DNA of 64,000 bases. It comes from Fasciola hepatica. Taxonomy: Eukaryota > Platyhelminthes > Trematoda > Plagiorchiida > Fasciolidae. Made by a program: the position numbers and the translations under genes. Every line of letters begins with the position of its first letter. The stretch's first letter is position 1. The DNA is taken from NCBI GenBank assembly GCA_948099385.1, contig CANUEZ040000028.1, forward strand, positions 2,294,001-2,358,000. Reading direction: 5' to 3'. A model generated the notes under the pieces. The model was not told the origin of the DNA. It saw only the letters and a program-made list of their open reading frames with translations, and searched no databases. Of this stretch, positions 11,611-22,300 are shown piece by piece.

Positions 11611-12434
11611 GAGCACGGGGTACTGGTTAAAAGAACTGAACCGATCTGTTGAGTGGTGTCTGTGCTACGTTGTTCCATGAATCTGGCCACCCAGCCCCCG
11701 ATTGTACTCTGCGATGCCTCAAGTATCACCGGTACTCAGTTAACTGGTTTGTATTTGGAAGTTACTTTCCTCTTAGTCCCCGTTGCGAAGAGAGACCACA
11801 ATTGAACTGATTAGAGACCATCACTCTTATCGTCCGGTCAGAAGGTTGCATCGGTTGTTATCATGGCCATAGCATGTCCGGGTGGATTCTGTCTAGTCCG
11901 ACCGCTTCGTTTCGCTCTATAGGACTGTTAGCCATTTCTGCCTTTAACTGGTCGACCTAGATTTTTTCCACAAGAATCCGTAATTACTTTCTGTTCAGGT
12001 TTATGAACGGCTGCAGTACCTTATGCCGTTTCCCCTCTGAACCTTGGGGAAATTTTGAATTTCTAATGCAAAACCGGTCCCACTGACGTTTCCAAACGTA
12101 AAAGATTTTATATTCTATACTCTCTTGGCCCATAGTGAAGAACTTTATCGTACGCGGGTACGCTCAAACTGCTGTTTTCTCTACTTTCGGACAAAGTATC
12201 ACCAAAATTTACCGGCTCACGGATGGGGAGCCTCACATGAGACTGTCCGATAGTTTTATCCAAGTGAAACTAAGAGGGACTAGCTGCGCTAATGCAGTTT
12301 TCTGTTTCGTAATCTTGTTATCTGCCACCCAAGCTTGCCACAGCGTTAGGAACAGAAGCACGACTCTTATGAAAGCTCTTTGAAACTTCACCGGGCTTCA
12401 CAATGGAAAAAAACTAAAACAATTTCTTTGTAGT
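11611..12434. other. No recognised gene
   Basis: It contains one 82-codon + ORF (12135-12383) without any motif I can place. It is flanked on both sides by RTE-like debris and is probably repeat-derived. Confidence 0.35.
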
Positions 12435-12900
12435 ATTGTCCAAATCTGGTTATTATACCGTATCAGCAACGCTGAGGTTAGACTTAGAGTACCAAACACG
12501 CAAAACATCACTATTTGAAACACTAAAGCTTACCAGGCTAAGGCTGTTAGGATATGTGTTGTGCCTGTCCTCAAACAGGATTCCTCGGCACGCAGTGTCT
12601 ACTGAGATAGGTAGGGGCTGGAACATGAGCATGGTCGGCCAGTCCGTAATATGGACGAAAGCTATGAAAAGTCTAGCCAGTAATAATTGGCCAAGCGGAG
12701 TGTGCCTGCCTACTTGAGTGGGTTACAAGAAATTCGCATACTCAGTGGTTGGATACAGGAGGATATGGCAAGGTGGCGCGATTTGGAGCACTCGTGCATT
12801 CACAAACATTGTATCGACATGATTTTGCTATTAGTAGTTCACTTCGTGCACTTTTCATACTCTTGGTTTTTTTGAATTATCGATTGGAGTGTCTGCTGGA
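12435..12900 (+). pseudogene. RTE-like 3'-end fragment
   Basis: With frameshifts, the + strand reads YRISNAEVRLRVPN (about 12460), a run resembling the MTWRRGMK segment (about 12650-12690), then WLDTGGYGKVARFGALVHS (about 12750-12800). These correspond to the last ~120 residues of the RTE-like protein. The T-rich sequence to about 12900 resembles the 3' UTR. It is a 5'-truncated insertion. Confidence 0.65.
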
Positions 12901-15649
12901 AAATAACACCTTAAACCACCACACTCAAGGGATAGCTAATGTTAATTCAAATTGAACTGAAATGAACATCCTAGATATAAACTCTGGAAGAAACCGGACT
13001 GGGTATAAATTAATGAGATTCCACAGGAGCATCAACTTCTACAGAAGGGGCGACCGATGGGTCATTTTTGTTAACAAAACGAAGCACATCATAAATAGAA
13101 ATTGCAAGTTTTACGATTTCTGCCTTTCCAACCTCTGAGTCAAAATCGGGTCGGACTGAGTGTAACTAGTCACCGCGCCCACCCCAGTACAAAAGATTAT
13201 CGAAAAATTAACGTTTTCCACTTCGGCTTTGATCTACTTACTTTTCACCCAATTGTATCGCACACGTTTTGGATGCTGTTATACCACAACTAGTGTCAGG
13301 TGATACACAAAATCACAAAACACAAGGACACCCTTCTTGAGAAGCGCAAATGAAAACAAATTTGACGCACTTCCTGACGGAGAAACAAATAGCGACTTTT
13401 TGGTTGGTTAAGTTTGACGAGCAACCAGGACCTTATTTGTGCACTGGACGATATTTTATTCAAAGCCCAAAACTATCCCAAAGTGCTTTTCGTTATTATT
13501 GCAAAAATTACTTTATCCAACAGATATTAACTAATTTGCGAAGTTCGGGATGAATTCCACCTCTTTAGTGCAGTATGTATGCGCTTTTGCTATAAAATCA
13601 ATATTATTGGCAAGATAAGAAATTGAGATGACTGTGCTGCTCTAGTATGTGATCCATAAGGGGCTTTATGTTCTTGTTGGTGAATTAGAAGGTTGTAAAA
13701 CTTCATGTATCTGTTTCCTGTGGTTCTAATCTGACGGAATACGTTGTGCTCTTTGTCATTTACCTTCTGTCACTTTTTTACTTACCATCTTCGTACTCAT
13801 CTACCAGGATTTTTATCTGCCAATACTGAACAGATTTGCTTGCAGTACCTTATATGGTAGCAAAAGTATTGCAGTTAGTATCTAATAGATCAAGTAATGC
13901 CGCTTAACATTCCACAGATGGCTACTGAATACACAAATATTGCGGTCTAAAAACGTACCACAACACTGTCTAATCAGTAGCATGAAATACATACTCATTT
14001 TGTAGGAATGAAAATATTTACGTTATTTAGAGGAAAATGCTATCCACTCTTATTTTCTATTTTATTCGCTTGTCACAGAAATACCCAAATAAAAAGGCCC
14101 TCTTATAGATGCTTTCTACTTTTAGACACTATGTCAACATGTGTTGAAATCAAGTTTAAGGCAGATATCGAGTCTTCTGTCCGTGCTAAAACTAGACTAT
14201 TTTTGTAGGTAATTCTGTTTTTTTTTCTCTTGTAATCTGGTTAAAAGCGTGCACAGACCGCCACAGTCCCTACATAATAATTCACAACTGAAGTGGCGAG
14301 TTTTGCAAGTCATTTACTTAAATATCATTTCCAAAACGATTAAGAATAAACTCCAAAATCCATGCTTTCAACCCCTGACACTAGCCGTCTGTGACGAAGA
14401 CTTATGAGTGCAAATGAATGATTCGCGGGGTTTGTGTTAGTCCCATGCTCAAAGCTCGGAATCAATCGAACGTGAGCTTTGGTTAAACATACCAACCCGA
14501 TTGAGGGCGCGCTGGCCCAACGTTGGACCACGTTGGGCTGCGTTCGGCCAACGTTGGACTACATCATTAGAGAAGTTGGGCAATACTACCTGTGCCTATC
14601 TGGGAACGTGTTGAGCCACGCCCAGCGTGTAAAAAGTCGCTGGAAATGAGTACTTCTCCTTTTCCTGCTCCATCGTAATTCTCCGTTCCTTAGTCTATTT
14701 ACCAATTATTCATCTTTTTGATCGAAACTACTAATTTGCCACTTATTAAAAACACTTTGTGAAACTCAATAAATTTATTATAAAAATGATGTACCGAAAA
14801 TTGGTACAAATTCGCAATTCGATGCGTGCTTGATTCTGTATTGTTGGGTGGTCTTCGTCACTGTTTTGTTATCTGTCAACGGGATCTGAAATATTAAGAC
14901 AGAAAAGTGAGACAGTCCCACTTGAGAAAACTTCGAACAGCAAAAAATGTTCACTTACGAATTTCGACAAAAGTTCGCTTGAGAATTGTTTTCAGCAAAA
15001 CGAAGAAATAACTGATAATTAATGCAGCTATAATCAGTGAAATAGGAAATGATCGGAAAAATTAGGGAACAGTACGTTGGACAACACGGATGTTTATTGG
15101 TCGAAAAATAGGACTGTGGTGTACAACTTCGTAAAACTATGAACTAAACCTGAGGAACACTTAAAGTTGAGATTTTCGGTAAGTCGTCACTAATCTTCAA
15201 AATGCTTTAAGAGCTGTTGATTATGTCAAATGAATAAAACAATTACAAAGGAAAAAGCGACGTAAGATTTATTTCGGGGGGGATGATAATTTACGTACCT
15301 GCGTGCTCTTCTTGCATCACCGTGACTTTTAGCATCGAGAAACCAACGCTTTATGTCTTACAATGACAGACACCGGTTCTTCTGTGAATCTTGGGATGGA
15401 ACGAACAGTGTCTGGGGTTTCGTCAAAGAACGAATTCTGTTGACCAATGACAGAAACAATGAGTCTGCGTTTTTGAACGGCTTTTCGTTGCGCGCTCACA
15501 AACGAGCAGCAGGCTAATGCGGTTTTGTCCCCGATGAATGCTCTCTGTTGTCACACTCAAAGACAAATACATATTGTAGAAAAGTGAAGGTGAAAAATAC
15601 AAATGTATGTAAACGTATGCAAAATTGGAACAGCGGCATCATAAGATTT
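12901..15649. other. Intergenic; no gene recognised, contains a palindrome cluster
   Basis: I see no conserved frame. The only distinctive structure is at about 14505-14565, where the perfect palindrome ccaacgttgg occurs twice (14517-14526 and 14548-14557) amid related 'acgttggg' pieces. That could be the core of a non-autonomous DNA element. Confidence 0.4.
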
Positions 15650-16610
15650 ATAGGAAAGCGATATACACTTTCAAATGATGGTGTGAACGGGTGAAGTGAG
15701 TGTGTCCAGTAGTACGCCATCCACTGAAAATATGTACAGACAACTTGATGACAAGCCGTGTGGAAAAACTGCCCAAAACGTTAAGGCATTGAAAATGTAC
15801 ATCATCGATCAGTTTGCAATTTTTGCGGAACGTTTGTTGATAATGATAATTTAATTTGGTTGCATACCAGAGTAAAAAACAGAAAACAGGATGAATGCGT
15901 ACAACACAAATGGGAATTAAGATATCATCCGGAGCAACACTGCCTTCCTTTTCGAAGCACATGTTGCTCACTTCGCGAATTTTTCGGCATTATTTTTCCG
16001 CTAGTTTTGTAGTTTTCTTGATGAACGATTTGAGTTTTCCCAAATACGATTCATGGGGGAAACTGGAGAAATTGTCCAACGTCTGCATGGAGCCGGGAAT
16101 CGACGAAGTCCGGGAATCTTGCCATGCCACGTATGCACCGAAGCAAACCATCTCGGAGTCCACTGTGAATATACGAGCAATCCGATGGCTGCATCTTCTC
16201 ACACAACCGTGGTTTATGAGGTATTGTCTTGGGTCACGTGGAAAGCCTATCTCAAAGGGTAGAGCACGTCACGACGTTACCTCAGTTAGCATGGAGGTCA
16301 TAAAACCATCGGGGTGCAAAGGACCGTCCACATTGATGTCGGCACACACGGTTCTTCCAAGCTGTACTTCTTGGCTTGTTAGAAAGATTAAAATAATTCA
16401 GAAATGTACTAGCATGTATGGTTGATCGACTTTGATGTGATGGTAGTGGGTAGACCCCCGCTTAGAAAATCCATAGATGGCAATTCTGCTGCCGGCTGCA
16501 ACTCTTGCTGCATTACTTCAACAGCTTGGATACCAGAAGTATTCGTGTCTAATTGTGCATCAACAATAAATAAGTACTTAGTAGCACTCGGTTTTCTTAG
16601 CATACCCATT
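15650..16610 (-). pseudogene. Possible DNA-transposase C-terminal remnant (CACTA/DUF4218-like)
   Basis: The - strand contains LDNFSSFPHESYLGKLKSF at about 16085-16030. This resembles the 'xLDxFSAFPFENYLGKLKR' block downstream of the catalytic core in animal EnSpm/CACTA-type transposon proteins. Open frames continue down to about 15650 (VAPDDILIPICVVRIHPVF). A further - frame at 16609-16409 has no clear match. No catalytic triad is visible, so the family label depends on one block of about 20 residues. Confidence 0.4.
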
Positions 16611-17396
16611 AACTGTAATTAAGGACACGAACTCTCCCGCAAAGTGGCTTCATCCCAAATAAGGCATCTCTTCTCACGGAGAGCCTTCTTTCGCCTTCAG
16701 TATCTCTTCTATTTTGTCGCTTAAGGCACTATTCCAGAATCCGAAGATGTTTGATCAACATTACGCAGCGATTGGTACTCAGTACCGTAGGAACTTCACA
16801 AAAATCACTGCAAAACGGCTACCTTATTGTCCAAGGATGTGTATTATGTATACACATATATACATATGAGATTATATATATATATAGCTTACAATATACT
16901 AGAATTATAATAAACTTTAAAAATGTGCATTGTTATCTATATGAGTGGCGAATCCTTTTTCATCCTAGAAAAAACCGGGCAGTGCGGCTTACTAACACAG
17001 AACAAGCATTCAGTATGGCACCGCCTGGTCGAAAGGGCATTCAGTAAAACAACATGTGCTGCTTTTGCGACGCAGATATATATTAGTGAATATCAAGATA
17101 CTCTTATTATTGTATTTATTGGGCTGTACGTGTACGTTCAACACGGATAGCTGATCAGAAACTGATAATTTTATGGCTTGTCAAAGGGGCTTGCCTATTT
17201 CCTTCCACCCGCGACCCAAGTAGCCTCTGAAATGTCTCATTTTTGTCAGCTATGGCAAGCCAGTTGTTAGTTTGTGCTGCTTGGGCCATATCTAATCAAC
17301 CGTAGTCTGGTGTTTCATCTAATGGTCTTTCTTGTGCAGTCAGTACTCTACACACGAATTGAGCAACACTAATTCAATTTCTCTACAAAACTGTCA

Positions 17397-17398
<2 letters not shown>
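16611..17398. other. No gene recognised; AT-rich
   Basis: The stretch is AT-rich with a short (TA)n patch near 16868-16886. No conserved open frame is present. Confidence 0.4.

Positions 17399-17475
<77 letters not shown>
17399..17475. repeat. (AT)n microsatellite, about 38 units
   Basis: Uninterrupted AT dinucleotides over 77 bp. In this genome such tracts also sit at LINE ends (compare 37238-37297), so it may mark an old insertion boundary. No retroelement is readable next to it. Confidence 0.97.
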
Positions 17476-17479
<4 letters not shown>

Positions 17480-18129
17480 ATTAAAGTCCCTCAACAAGGA
17501 GCACCTTGCATATTGGGACTATTTTTGGACTCCCCATCAGTATCTCCATTAGAGTTAGGACACAGTCCGCTTATTCGAACGAGGGATGATATATGATGCC
17601 CCTTAGCAGCAAATGACCTCTGTGAGGGACACTGTACCGAGCTATGGCGACATTGTTTAGAATAGTGATAAACAATACTCACCACTTGTGCCCGAAAATG
17701 CATTGAACTTGATCACAAGTAAATGCATCGTCTGTTCACCTGATGTGTTTACACGCGGACAACCATGTTACCTGCTTGCTCATGTTTTAAAGAAAGTCGA
17801 TCGATCGACCGACATTAGTCACGTGCATCCAGCAAACTCACACTGCTCATATTCCTAAGCAGTCTGCAGTTTTCTGAACACTCGTCAGACATACGATTTG
17901 TTTGGATTATTAGGTTTAACGTGACCAATTCCAGTGGGATACAATCGATTGCCACAGGGACCTAAAATTACAAACTTTCCAACCAAGGGTAACCCAACAG
18001 TTAATCGAAAAGCAATTCATTCGCAATTTTTGTCGACCAGGCAGGGTTAGTACAAAGCTAAAATAAACTCAGAAAGAGGTCTTTTTAACTTTAGACGGGA
18101 AGGTTAGAGTCATTCGAATGATAGAAAGT
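17476..18129. other. No gene recognised
   Basis: Short ORFs only (for example 17703-17491 -, 70 codons, no motif). Confidence 0.4.
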
Positions 18130-18610
18130 GATTCATTAACACGATTTATTGTAAAAGTAGATACGTGTCAACGTGTCCCAAATTCACAGTATTTCGAATA
18201 AGCAGACTAAAACCATGGGTCTCTGGAACAGTGAAACTATGGGAAAGATGAGGTTTCATTCTGCTACCTAGTGGTATTTTACAGTGATGTATTTGCTCAT
18301 TGTGATAATCCAGAAATAGTGTAAACGCTGGAGGACAGCAATGGTGATGAATGTGGCAACCAATTGGGAGAATATGAGGCGGTCCGTCAATACTTAGCAT
18401 TGCAATCCAGTTTGCAGAAGGTACATGTTCGTATGCGATGCGCGCTGACATAAATATGTTGCCCAGCATTATACATCCACGGTGCACTTTCTACAACAGT
18501 TTTTCCAAAGTTCACAAACAGCAAACGTTCCTTCTGCACTGTTTCAATCATCAATAAATTTGTTGGTGCATTTTCATTCACTACCATCGGAGGTTGATTA
18601 GTCAAAATTA
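18130..18610 (-). other. Unidentified coding-like segment with overlapping stop and poly(A) signal
   Basis: Two long - strand frames overlap: 18605-18387 and 18487-18146 (113 codons). The second ends in ...TYLLLQ and a TAA that overlaps AATAAA at about 18147, a compact layout often seen at flatworm gene ends. The frames differ by one base, so joining them needs a frameshift or a small intron near 18480. An acceptor-like 'gcgcag' lies just upstream at about 18620. If real, its 5' end faces DNAH10 and the two genes would be divergent. I recognise no domain, and a decayed repeat remains possible. Confidence 0.3.
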
Positions 18611-19074
18611 CCTGCGCTATTCACTGTTGTCTCGAGATTGGTTCACAAAACCCCCGCACTTAAGGACATATTGGTCTTCCCCGTGAATGTTCCTTATTGA
18701 GGGGTTTCACTGTGCTTCGGATACAATGATAAGTCAGTTGCGCTGTTTAAAACGCCTCGCAACTATCAAATGAAAATGGGGAAATAACTGAACCGAGCTT
18801 TAAACACTTTCACTTTGAAAATCGAGTAACTGAATCCAAAACAGAATTCTTCGTTCTACCTTCACTGTCATTTTATCCCCAGTCTTGCTTGTAAAAAAAT
18901 ACTTAAATGTATTCACTCCCATGCTATTCATATCTAACAAAAGGACGATTTTTTGACTGATCTTTTAAAAGTGAGTTTTATTTCGTATACCTAAAGGTGT
19001 AATAATTTACCTCACACTTGTTGTATGCTGTGTGCAGCGCTAACTCATCGGTAATTTTCGATAACAGCCCGATA
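18611..19074 (+). promoter_or_regulatory. DNAH10 upstream region and 5' leader
   Basis: This is the only candidate promoter/5' UTR sequence for DNAH10 in the window. A splice-acceptor-like sequence (tgctgtgtgcag, ending at 19037) precedes the ATG by 37 bases. The mature leader may therefore start at 19038, after cis-splicing of a 5' UTR intron or spliced-leader trans-splicing; sequence alone cannot distinguish these. An in-frame stop at 19003-19005 excludes an N-terminal extension without splicing. I found no convincing RFX X-box or TATA element. Confidence 0.45.
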
Positions 19075-19309
19075 ATGGACGATCCACGCGTGGAGTGGAT
19101 GAAACACATAGTGTACAAGGCTTTCCATCTCGGGGATGATGATATCTTTACGGACTTCCTGGAAAGAGATGAATACCGGAATGAACTTGCATTAGCCAAG
19201 TTTCTAAACGATTCTCCCGAAGAGGGATATCAAACTGTGCTGTTCTATAAGACGTGTTTCGAAGATGAAGTAGAAGAAACCATCAAATTAAAAAAGGAAA
19301 AGTCAGAAG
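19075..19309 (+). CDS. DNAH10: DNAH10 coding exon 1 (residues 1-78)
   Basis: It starts at the first ATG after an in-frame stop at 19003. The product begins MDDPRVEWMKHIVYKAFHLG, an acidic start that I believe is shared by other DNAH10 N-termini. The donor is g|gtagtt at 19310. It ends with one base of a split codon. The acidic, lysine-rich end (EDEVEETIKLKKEK) is typical of this poorly conserved tip of the tail. Confidence 0.8.
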
Positions 19310-22300
19310 GTAGTTATGCTCTATTATGAACAATACAGTTTATCTGTTTATCATAAGGATTTTCGAATGATATGAATCAACCAGAATTCGGAGAGACAGA
19401 AAAGACATCCACTAATGCTGAAGCAGACAGTATGCGTTAGCTTTAATGGTTTTCCAATCGATTCAGAGGGAGATGAACTACGACTAGAAGAACAAGAAAA
19501 ACCTGCGGACCCGAATGTATTAGAATCTGATGAAAAGTTGGAGCAAGAGTCGACTGCTGTAAGCATATTGCTTTCATGTAGCTGACACTAGTTTTCTTTA
19601 GATTATTTTGAAAAGAATTTGGAAAACTCGTTTGAATATGACCACCAGTGTTCTGCCCAATGACGATTATCTCGAGGAGTACTTCTACTTCATTCGTGTT
19701 AATCAAGGTTATGTCCCTCAACCAACAAATCTTGAGCAAGCTAAAAAAGAACTTGTGGGACATTTCGAACTCGGTTACATACGAAATGATATGTTACAAC
19801 TTCTTGAAAAGTTAATGAAAAATATATACGAGCCCCTGTTGATTTCTGGACGTAAATTTGTGCACCAGATGCAAAGACGATACATCAAACGATACAGTAG
19901 AAGCCAGACAAACGACGAAGACACAGATACCTGCAACAAAAAATCTGAACCTCCAGATATGAACGTAGTGGAATCTATTGAAGATCGAGATGAGTTTTTG
20001 CTCGTAACGCATAAATTCACACAAGCCATGAACACAACACTGCATCAGCTTAAAACCGATATCGTGTTGGATGTACCTGAATTGGAGTTGTCTACGGCAG
20101 ATGAGGAGATTATTCGAGACCCAGTGCAGTATAAAGCAATTGAATCCACTGTGGTAGGTTGGAGTTATCAAGTAAGGGTCACGCTTTTTAGAATGTCACG
20201 ATATTATCACCTTGCTTTATATAGATTCGTCAAATCATCGATTCAGTGGTGAACAAAATGCCAAGCACGAATAATCCACTCAGTTTGATTGATTACTGGC
20301 GTGACAGACATCTGATTCTTGGAGCACTGGCCGAGCAATTCAAGCGTGTTGCGGTTCTTCGCATCCTTCATTTACATCGACTTGGTGAAGGTGCTGGGTT
20401 GGTTTCGGAGCAGGAAAAGCTCAAGGTTCTTTATACAGAAGCCAGAGACAATGTGAAGTAAATGGAGCCTAACGTTGCTCATAGTTTTCCGTCATTTTGT
20501 CATCTAGGTTCCTCGCTTTATTGGATCGTCATTTCAAGACGCTCACTTTTGGCACGAGTTTCGCTGTGATTGGTGACACTTTGGAGCCTTTGATGCAAGC
20601 ACTGCACATGGTTTGGGTTTTATCTAGGTATTACAATCAAGATGAAAATATGGTGTCTTTGTTGGAACCTATTACTGCGGTGATCGGGAAAAAAGTATTA
20701 GAGGCTGTTGAGATTCAGACGATTTTTGAGTAAGTTTATTTCGAATTTGTTTTTTAGTCACATCAACTAAGCCAATCACCTAGTCAAATAATTGGTCATA
20801 TGATGGAAGCAATGGAACTGTGCAGTCGATGGAAATCAGCTTATTTTACCAAGAGAGCAGAAATTGAAGTCAAGGGAAGAGATGCGCGTTGGGAATTTGA
20901 TAAGAAGATATTATTTGCTCAAACTGATTACATCCAATCCATTTGCGCTGATATCCGGGAAGTGGCTAGCGTTTTACAAGCTTTTAGCAACATATTTGGT
21001 CCGGAACTGAAGTCCGTCACTCGTGAACCAAAACGTATTGACGACGTGTCACAAAGAGTACAGGAATTGCTGCTTCCATTCAAAAAAGTATGATAATCTT
21101 ACCCCAAGGATAACGTTTTGTTCTGCTTATTCTGTTTTTTCGCTGACTGGCTTTCTAAATTAATCGGAAGATATATTTTTCTTTACTTTTTTTCAGAAGG
21201 TAGTGTTATTACACAGTCAGAAACGCCGTATAAGTTAGAGAATTTATCGGTGACAGACGGGCTTAGGTGTCCATATTTTATATTCTGTTTCAATCTCATC
21301 AACCATTAACCTCACACCTAAATGCTTTAGTTTATTTGGTTGCTTTTTCAACAAATATTAGTTGTAAAATTAAGTCAGAACGAAGAGAAACGCGGAAATG
21401 TGCAGTAACTGAGTTACTGGCGACTATTCGCTGTAGTTAGGTTTCCAGAACTTTTACTAAACAGCTCAGCTATGATGTTCAGCATAGCATCAAAAGAGAT
21501 CAGAGCGAAGGAAGGAGAAAAGTCGCTTCTAACTGAATGAATGTGCAGGAGAAAAGCAAATATATTTCTGTTTCCATCACACTATGAATTTTTTTGTTTC
21601 AATAGTTTTGGAGTCCATGGCTCGCAAGAGTTTAATGGACACGCCACACAGCATTCATGCCACTGACTTCGATTTTGAGCTTTCCTGCTTGGCTAACCAA
21701 CAGTTATCATTGCTCTTAGGCCCAAACTACAAAGTCTGGTCGCACAAACTCAATGTCGACGCCAGTTTATTTACACCTTCACGCCAAATCGTAAACTAAC
21801 GATCACATCGGTTCTTTCAGCCATGCTTAGAACGTACAAACATCGTCCTTTGAGAAAGCATACGTGCAAACTGACCGATGGAACGGTTACAGTTATCCTA
21901 AACTAGTACACTGTGACAGACACCGCCGTTGTTCATTCAGCGTTCTCTTTAAACGCAAGCCATGTTCCTCCTCTGTAGGAAGGCCGCAGCACGCGGTAGT
22001 CAGATCTTCCCACCTCATGGTAAAACATTTTGTATAGTCGCAATGTATGTCCATGTCTTCAAAAATAGCTGGAAGTCATGTTAGTGCTACTAGTGCTACT
22101 AGTTCGTAATGTGATCTCCAAAATCTCCACCTGCGATGCGGCTGTCGAGGTACTTCAAGTTAAAATGTGGCTACAGTCAGTAAAAAAACTTCATGCTTGG
22201 AGGAGACGAATGCATGCCATGCTTATATACCTCAGTCACCGAGCGATTCACAGCCTATTGCACTGTGTAGGATTCATTACCCAGGATGCCAGTGTCTAAG

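Noticed and set aside
18600..19060. RFX X-box in the DNAH10 promoter
   Set aside because: I looked for paired GTNRCC/RGYAAC half-sites and found no convincing pair at correct spacing.
21584..21799. 71-codon + ORF in intron 6 preceded by a good acceptor-like sequence (gtttcaatag), considered as an extra DNAH10 exon
   Set aside because: The possible exon (21606-21790, 185 nt) is not a multiple of three, while exons 6 and 7 join in phase 0 with continuous homology. The sequence matches nothing in dynein tails.
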